From the NCBI RefSeq assembly GCF_014638845.1, contig NZ_BMFP01000009.1:89060-153059 (forward strand): a stretch of DNA of 64,000 nucleotides. The letters are read 5' to 3'. Below are positions 59,856-64,000 of the stretch, in pieces. Every line of letters begins with the position of its first letter. Within the stretch, counting starts at the first letter, position 1. The position numbers and the translations under genes were made by a program. The DNA is from Pontibacter amylolyticus (GTDB taxonomy: Bacteria; Bacteroidota; Bacteroidia; Cytophagales; Hymenobacteraceae). The notes under the pieces are model-generated. The model had not been told where the DNA came from and made no database searches. It worked only from the letters and a program-made list of their open reading frames with translations.

Positions 59856-60476
59856 CTAACTCAAAGTATAATACTCCTCCTTCTCCTTATCATGCAGCCT
59901 TAGGTAACCATGAATCACGAGCTTTACCAGCATCCGGTAAGCCCTTCTTTCAGATAGATTCGCGATCTTCATATACTGCCGCAACGTGACACGGCGGTTG
60001 AGAGCCAGGTAGTCCAGTACGGCGTGTTCGTGGCGGTCGAGGGGGATGCGCTCGAAGGTGGGTTCTTCCGTCTGCAAAGACTTCTCCACCATCTTGCTGG
60101 TCTGCACGCTAGTGTCCTTTACCCGCACATAGCCCCGCCAGTCATCTTCCTTCACTTTTGCAAAATGTGGTTTCACATCGCTTTCGGGTACAGACACTTT
60201 CAGGACGGTATGGCCGTCCAGTTCTACTTCTTCATAGGTGAGCAGCAGGGGAGGGTCGCAGTAAAAGTTGGCGGCCAGCTCCAGGGTGTGTTTTTCTTCC
60301 TCCGGATCCACGCCCACTACTTTGCCGTCGTCTTTCACCCCGATCAGAATGGTGCCACCGCGGGTATTGGCAAAAGAAACCAGGGTGCGGGCTATTTTGT
60401 CGGGCTGCGTGACGCGCTGTTTAAAATCCAGCTGATCGTTTTCGCCCTGCCAGATCAGGCGCTGTAAATCGTCCAT
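59856..60476 (-). CDS. AlbA_2 (Schlafen-type) putative DNA-binding protein
   Basis: A 206-residue protein. The AlbA_2 domain covers about 10-115 (ENDQLDFKQRVTQPDKIARTLVSFANTRGGTILIGVKDDGKVVGVD and HTVLKVSVPESDVKPHFAKV). A winged-helix-like end follows (YLALNRRVTLRQYMKIANLSERRAYRMLVKLVIHGYLRL). These proteins are usually called transcriptional regulators or ATP-binding proteins, without firm proof; the AlbA_2 domain resembles the nuclease-bearing Slfn box. It is followed by the long repeat spacer. Confidence 0.82.
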   Translation of the reverse strand: MDDLQRLIWQGENDQLDFKQRVTQPDKIARTLVSFANTRGGTILIGVKDDGKVVGVDPEEEKHTLELAANFYCDPPLLLTYEEVELDGHTVLKVSVPESDVKPHFAKVKEDDWRGYVRVKDTSVQTSKMVEKSLQTEEPTFERIPLDRHEHAVLDYLALNRRVTLRQYMKIANLSERRAYRMLVKLVIHGYLRLHDKEKEEYYTLS

Positions 60477-60588
60477 AGTCAGAGGGGTTCAGGTATACAG
60501 GCTATACCTGGTTATACAGTAACAATCGCCGACAGCAGGTTTTGTTTTTGTAAGTTCGGCGAAACACTGTGCCAGCGTGCATAAAAAA

Positions 60589-60610
60589 AGCGAGCCTGTC
60601 GGGGCTCGCT
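60589..60610 (-). terminator. Hairpin terminator of the DUF3127 gene
   Basis: An 8-bp stem (AGCGAGCC 60589-60596, GGCTCGCT 60603-60610) with an A run on the + side, 21 bases past the stop codon of the minus-strand gene. Confidence 0.75.
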
Positions 60611-60630
60611 CTGTTTATACGCAATATGTA

Positions 60631-61008
60631 TTAGAATGGCAGATCGTTGTCCGCGTCGCTGCTGTAGAAAGAAGGAGCCGCTGATTCCTGAGCAGGAGCA
60701 CCAGCCGGAGCGCCAAAACCACCAGAGGCGGCAGCACCCTCAACACGCCATGCCTGCAGGTTCGTGAAGTACATGGTCTGGCCGTTCTTCGTGAAAGGCT
60801 TGCCTGTCAGGTTAAACGTAACTTTCACTTCGTCACCCGGCTTGTAGTTGTCGATCAGGTTGCACTTGTCTTGCGTCAGTTGGAACTTGCAGTACTGCGT
60901 AAACGAACCGTCCGGAATCTCCAGCACAAACTCACGCTTTCTGAATTTTTCACTTACCTGCTGCTCCTCAAACACTTCGTACAGCTTTCCTTGAATATCA
61001 AACGACAT
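60631..61008 (-). CDS. DUF3127 protein (single-strand DNA-binding-like)
   Basis: A 125-residue soluble protein. MSFDIQGKLYEVFEEQQVSEKFRKREFVLEI and YKPGDEVKVTFNLTGKPFTKNGQTMYFTNLQAWRVE are the DUF3127 pattern, with an OB-fold-like series of strands. The C-terminal tail is Gly/Ala/Pro-rich and ends in DNDLPF, which closely resembles the DDDIPF tail of SSB proteins that recruits repair enzymes. That tail suggests a role alongside single-stranded DNA. The frame opens at 61047; the domain starts at 61008. A TATATTTG box lies 37 bases upstream. Confidence 0.85.
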   Translation of the reverse strand: MSFDIQGKLYEVFEEQQVSEKFRKREFVLEIPDGSFTQYCKFQLTQDKCNLIDNYKPGDEVKVTFNLTGKPFTKNGQTMYFTNLQAWRVEGAAASGGFGAPAGAPAQESAAPSFYSSDADNDLPF

Positions 61009-61044
61009 AAAATAAACTTTATAATGAATAGATTGATCTAAGGA

Positions 61045-61052
61045 CAAATATA
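61045..61052 (-). promoter_or_regulatory. -7 box TATATTTG of the DUF3127 gene
   Basis: Reads TATATTTG on the minus strand and ends 37 bases before the ATG at 61008. Confidence 0.5.
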
Positions 61053-61177
61053 CAAAATCTTTGGTTTCGGCGGGACGGAAAAATAGCAGCTTTTTTAATT
61101 TTATGGCCTAAAAGCAGCCCGACAAAACAGGCAGGGCCCGATAGGCGTAGGAGCCTACTATAACGCACCCACTAGAT

Positions 61178-62104
61178 ATGCAGAACATAACCATTGCCAT
61201 ACATGGAGGGGCCGGTACCATCACACCCGCTTCCATGACACCAGAACTAGAAAAAGCCTACAAGCAAGCCCTCTCGCACGCCCTTGACCAGGGGTACCAG
61301 GTGCTAGAAAAAGGGGGCTCCGCACTGGATGCCGTGGAAATGGCCGTCGTGCTGCTCGAAGACTCCCCTTTATTTAATGCCGGACGAGGCTCGGTGTTCA
61401 CAAAGGAAGGCAAGCACGAGATGGATGCGGCCATCATGTGCGGTAAAACGCTGGAAGCCGGTGCGGTGGCAGGGGTGCGTAACATACGCAACCCCGTGCG
61501 TCTCACCCGCGCCATCATGGAGCACTCCGACCATGTGTTCCTGAGTGGGTATGGGGCTGAGGAGTTTGCCCGCAAGTACAACATCGATTTTGCACCTGAG
61601 GAATACTTTTACGATAAGCGCCGCTACCAGCAGTGGCGCGAGGTGCGGGACACCGACATCTTTATGCTCGACCATACCGACGAACGTAAATTTGGCACCG
61701 TGGGCGCCGTCGCCCGCGATGCGAACGGCGACCTGGCGGCGGCTACCTCCACCGGTGGCATGACCAATAAGAACTACAACCGCATCGGCGACAGTCCTTT
61801 AATTGGCTCCGGCACCTACGCCAACAACAAAACCTGCGCCATCTCCTGCACCGGACATGGGGAGTTCTTCATCCGGGCGGTGGTGGCTTATGATATATCA
61901 TGCCTGATGGAGTACAAAGGCTATACCCTGCAGGAGGCCTGCGAGGAAGTGGTAATGGACAAACTCGTGAAGTTTGGAGGAGAGGGCGGACTGATCGCTG
62001 TAGACGGCAATGGAAAACTGGCCCTGCCTTTCAATTCCGAAGGGATGTACCGGGCTTATCGCCGCGGCGGCCAGGAAGGCAGGGTGTCGATCTATAAAGA
62101 CTAG
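61178..62104 (+). CDS. iaaA: Isoaspartyl peptidase/L-asparaginase (Ntn hydrolase)
   Basis: A 308-residue T2-family Ntn hydrolase. GGAGT (11-15) and FNAGRGSVFTKEGKHEMDAAIM are family signatures. The autoproteolytic site is KFGTVGAVA, with the new N-terminal nucleophile at Thr174, followed by AAATSTGGMTNKNYNRIGDSPLIGSGTYA. It splits beta-aspartyl dipeptides and asparagine in the cytoplasm. Its stop overlaps the stop of the convergent cyanophycinase gene by four bases; cyanophycinase makes beta-Asp-Arg, which is this enzyme's natural substrate, so the two act in one pathway. Confidence 0.93.
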   Translation: MQNITIAIHGGAGTITPASMTPELEKAYKQALSHALDQGYQVLEKGGSALDAVEMAVVLLEDSPLFNAGRGSVFTKEGKHEMDAAIMCGKTLEAGAVAGVRNIRNPVRLTRAIMEHSDHVFLSGYGAEEFARKYNIDFAPEEYFYDKRRYQQWREVRDTDIFMLDHTDERKFGTVGAVARDANGDLAAATSTGGMTNKNYNRIGDSPLIGSGTYANNKTCAISCTGHGEFFIRAVVAYDISCLMEYKGYTLQEACEEVVMDKLVKFGGEGGLIAVDGNGKLALPFNSEGMYRAYRRGGQEGRVSIYKD

Positions 62105-62997
62105 CTGCGCGACTCAGAAGCGAGTTCGTTTTTCTCCACGTCGGCCATGTCCTTGTAAAAAGACCTTGAATTGATATTGAACACATTTCCCTTGGCCAGC
62201 ACATGCATCATCATGCCGGCAATGGCTACCGGCCGGCCGGGCTCAATATTATTGATATTCGTGTAACTCACACTGTGCCCGTCCACGATCACTACCAGGT
62301 TGGAGCCAATGGTTTCGATCATGTGCCCTTCCGTGATGAGCACACCGGTATCTTCGCCCAGACCGATCCCGACGGTTTTAGGGTGCGTCGCCACCGCTTC
62401 CATCAGTCGTCCGAAACGACCCCGGATCACGAAGTGCGAGTCGATGATCACACCGCTGATCAGGCCGAAGCCCTGGCCCATCTTGACAGAACCGCGCAGG
62501 AGGGATTCTGTGGAGCTGCCTCCCTTGATCATGATCTCTGACATGGCCATGGCCCCTGCGCTGGTTCCGGCCACTACAAAATCCTCGTGCCAGTACCGGT
62601 CATGCACGGTCTGCAAAAACTCTGTGCCACCAAAAATGCGGGTCAGCCGGGACTGGTCGCCACCGCTGAACATCACCCCGTCGGCTTTGCGGATGCGCTC
62701 CAGGTACTCTGGCTTCAGGGCGTCCTCCTCTTCCCGGATGTGCATCATGTTGGCGTTCTCACAACCTAAAATGCCGAACGCGCTCTCATAACGCTCACCC
62801 ACTTCCTCAGGTATAAGCGAAGCTGTTGTAACCACTTCTATCGTAGGGTTGGGGGATGGTATCTCACTCAGAAAGCGCTTGAGTATACCCAACTCAAAAA
62901 AATCGAGGTAATATTTTTTTTTGTGTTTTGGGTTCGGGTATGAGCCTTTGTCTTCATTTCCGCCAATGGCTATGAGCTTTCCTTTTGGTCTATCCAC
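62101..62997 (-). CDS. cphB: Cyanophycinase (S51 serine peptidase)
   Basis: A 298-residue peptidase. KLIAIGGNEDKGSY opens the family fold, GVMFSGGDQSRL carries the substrate loop, and the nucleophile is Ser146 in GTSAGAMAMSE. The active-site His is in ISGVIIDSHFVIRGR. It degrades the arginine-aspartate storage polymer cyanophycin to beta-Asp-Arg. There is no signal peptide, so the substrate would be intracellular. No cyanophycin synthetase lies in the window. It converges on the isoaspartyl peptidase gene with a 4-base overlap. Confidence 0.92.
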   Translation of the reverse strand: MDRPKGKLIAIGGNEDKGSYPNPKHKKKYYLDFFELGILKRFLSEIPSPNPTIEVVTTASLIPEEVGERYESAFGILGCENANMMHIREEEDALKPEYLERIRKADGVMFSGGDQSRLTRIFGGTEFLQTVHDRYWHEDFVVAGTSAGAMAMSEIMIKGGSSTESLLRGSVKMGQGFGLISGVIIDSHFVIRGRFGRLMEAVATHPKTVGIGLGEDTGVLITEGHMIETIGSNLVVIVDGHSVSYTNINNIEPGRPVAIAGMMMHVLAKGNVFNINSRSFYKDMADVEKNELASESRS

Positions 62998-63349
62998 GGG
63001 TGCTTCTTTTTTATGCTAATTGTATACTTACTCGCCAGGTATGAGGTCCTATGCCTTGACATCATCCTCCATAAGATTACCTATATTTTTGAAAATCGTT
63101 ACGGGGCAAGCGCCTTTATTCTGTTTTGAGGCCATATTTAATTGTTTTTATGAATTGCACTGCAACAGACGCAAAAGGCGTGCGGCATCCAAAATATCAC
63201 AAATATGACATATTTGACAACTCTGTATTCTTACTATATATACTTTATCTAATAAAAGTTATATTTTTAAACCTCCGCCATATCCTCCCGTATAGTAATC
63301 TCACAAGCTTAGGCTTATAATTTTTTACGACGCTAAACCTTTCCAAGCT
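62998..63349. other. Intergenic region, AT-rich
   Basis: About 350 bases between divergent genes. No ORF is supported; short frames here have poor codon use. It should contain both promoters, but no clear TAnnTTTG box was found. Confidence 0.45.
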
Positions 63350-63853
63350 ATGAAACTAAACAACCTGAACGACTTATTCATCCACGAACTAAAGGATATC
63401 TACAACGCTGAAAAGCAGATTACGAAGGCTCTTCCAAAAATGATGAAGGAGGCTTCCTCCTCTCAGCTGAAGAAGGCTTTTGAGATGCACCTCAGCGAAA
63501 CAGAGACACAAATAGAACGGCTGGAGCAAGTCTTCGATTTACTGGGCATGAAGGCCTCCGGAGAAAAGTGCAAAGCGATGGAGGGAATCATCAAGGAGGC
63601 GCAGGACATGATGTCCGAAAACGCTGACTCTGATGTGATGGACGCCGCCCTGATTGCTTCGGCCCAACGTGTAGAGCACTACGAAATTGCCGGTTACGGC
63701 ACCCTTTGCACCTATGCCAAGCAGCTAGGTCACAAAGAGATCCTGAAACTGTTGCTCACCACACTGGAGGAAGAAAAGGCCACTGACCTGAAATTAACCG
63801 ATCTGGCTGAAAGCAAGATCAACGTTAAAGCCGAACACAAAGGAGCAAAGTAA
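63350..63853 (+). CDS. YciE/YciF-type ferritin-like protein (DUF892)
   Basis: A 167-residue four-helix-bundle protein. NDLFIHELKDIYNAEKQITKALPKMMKEA, HLSETETQIERLEQVFDLLG and AQRVEHYEIAGYGTLCTYAKQLG are the DUF892 signatures. Glu and His residues in these helices (ELKDIYNAEKQ, EHYE) can bind a di-iron centre. Relatives are induced by envelope, osmotic or oxidative stress. The window also holds a second ferritin-fold stress-type gene (DUF2383). A terminator follows. Confidence 0.9.
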   Translation: MKLNNLNDLFIHELKDIYNAEKQITKALPKMMKEASSSQLKKAFEMHLSETETQIERLEQVFDLLGMKASGEKCKAMEGIIKEAQDMMSENADSDVMDAALIASAQRVEHYEIAGYGTLCTYAKQLGHKEILKLLLTTLEEEKATDLKLTDLAESKINVKAEHKGAK

Positions 63854-63873
63854 GCTCTAGAATGATATACCGA

Positions 63874-63930
63874 AAAAAATCTGTCCTTTCCCCATGCTAA
63901 CCAAGCTGGCCAGAAGGAGACAGATTTTTT
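63874..63930 (+). terminator. Hairpin terminator of the ferritin-like gene
   Basis: AAAAAATCTGTC (63874-63885) pairs with GACAGATTTTTT (63919-63930), followed by more T. Confidence 0.75.
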
Positions 63931-64000
63931 TGTTTATACCTATGAATCGTCCTGAAATAAGTTGACAGATTTAACAAGGTCCCGGTTTGTTTAGGCAGGC

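Noticed and set aside
1..64000. tRNA or rRNA genes
   Set aside because: No cloverleaf with a T-arm consensus or rRNA core sequence was noticed on reading; a tRNAscan run would settle it.

Overview
The window looks like chromosomal DNA of a Bacteroidota bacterium. Gene content (S46 dipeptidyl peptidase, DUF3127 and DUF2383 proteins, OmpA and TPR lipoproteins, AddAB-like nuclease, NirK with SCO and FGE-like partners) and several promoter boxes of the form TAnnTTTG point to the Cytophagales. Hymenobacteraceae, perhaps Pontibacter, is my inference and not proven. No tRNA, rRNA or CRISPR array was seen. One oddity runs through the whole window: the octamer AGGTATAG/CTATACCT is hugely over-represented in genes and spacers on both strands.

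Layout. 1-13.9 kb: helicase fragment, RND-type exporter, DbpA helicase, AI-2E permease, a TPR-TPR-OmpA envelope run, a RES-Xre toxin-antitoxin pair with a palindromic operator, a beta-CASP nuclease-like protein and a secreted phosphodiesterase. 14-27.5 kb: cell wall amidase, phosphatase, alcohol dehydrogenase and an AddB/AddA-like recombination nuclease pair split by two small unrelated genes. 28-37.1 kb: DeaD-type RNA helicase with an RGG tail, redox enzymes, a NucA-like nuclease facing its NuiA-like inhibitor, and a dienoyl-CoA reductase-like SDR. 37.2-40.6 kb: a repeat-rich spacer, then a denitrification operon (nirK with fused cytochrome c, FGE-like protein, SCO) behind a CRP/FNR-type site. 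40.8-44.3 kb: a gluconokinase-6-phosphogluconate dehydrogenase fusion and an S41 peptidase gene broken by an in-frame amber codon.

44.35-52.66 kb is the accessory island and the most interesting part. Eight small, AT-rich, co-oriented genes are separated by nine attC-like imperfect palindromes of about 52-67 bp that begin a few bases after each stop codon. In seven of the eight intervals the bases just inside the GTT at one end are the perfect reverse complement of those preceding the AAC at the other end, which is what an integron gene cassette must show. A tyrosine recombinase with all catalytic residues but no IntI-specific insertion, and with a long duplicated N-terminal extension, lies at one end in the same orientation. 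An IS110-family element with a likely bridge RNA region sits inside one attC-like site. The cargo includes two SUKH (SMI1/KNR4)-like proteins, two membrane proteins, two lipoproteins and two unknowns.

52.7-64 kb returns to ordinary chromosome: a zinc-ribbon protein, S46 peptidase, YkvA, SRPBCC, PhoH, a MORN-like protein, AlbA_2 and DUF3127 proteins, a convergent isoaspartyl peptidase/cyanophycinase pair and a YciF-like ferritin-fold protein.
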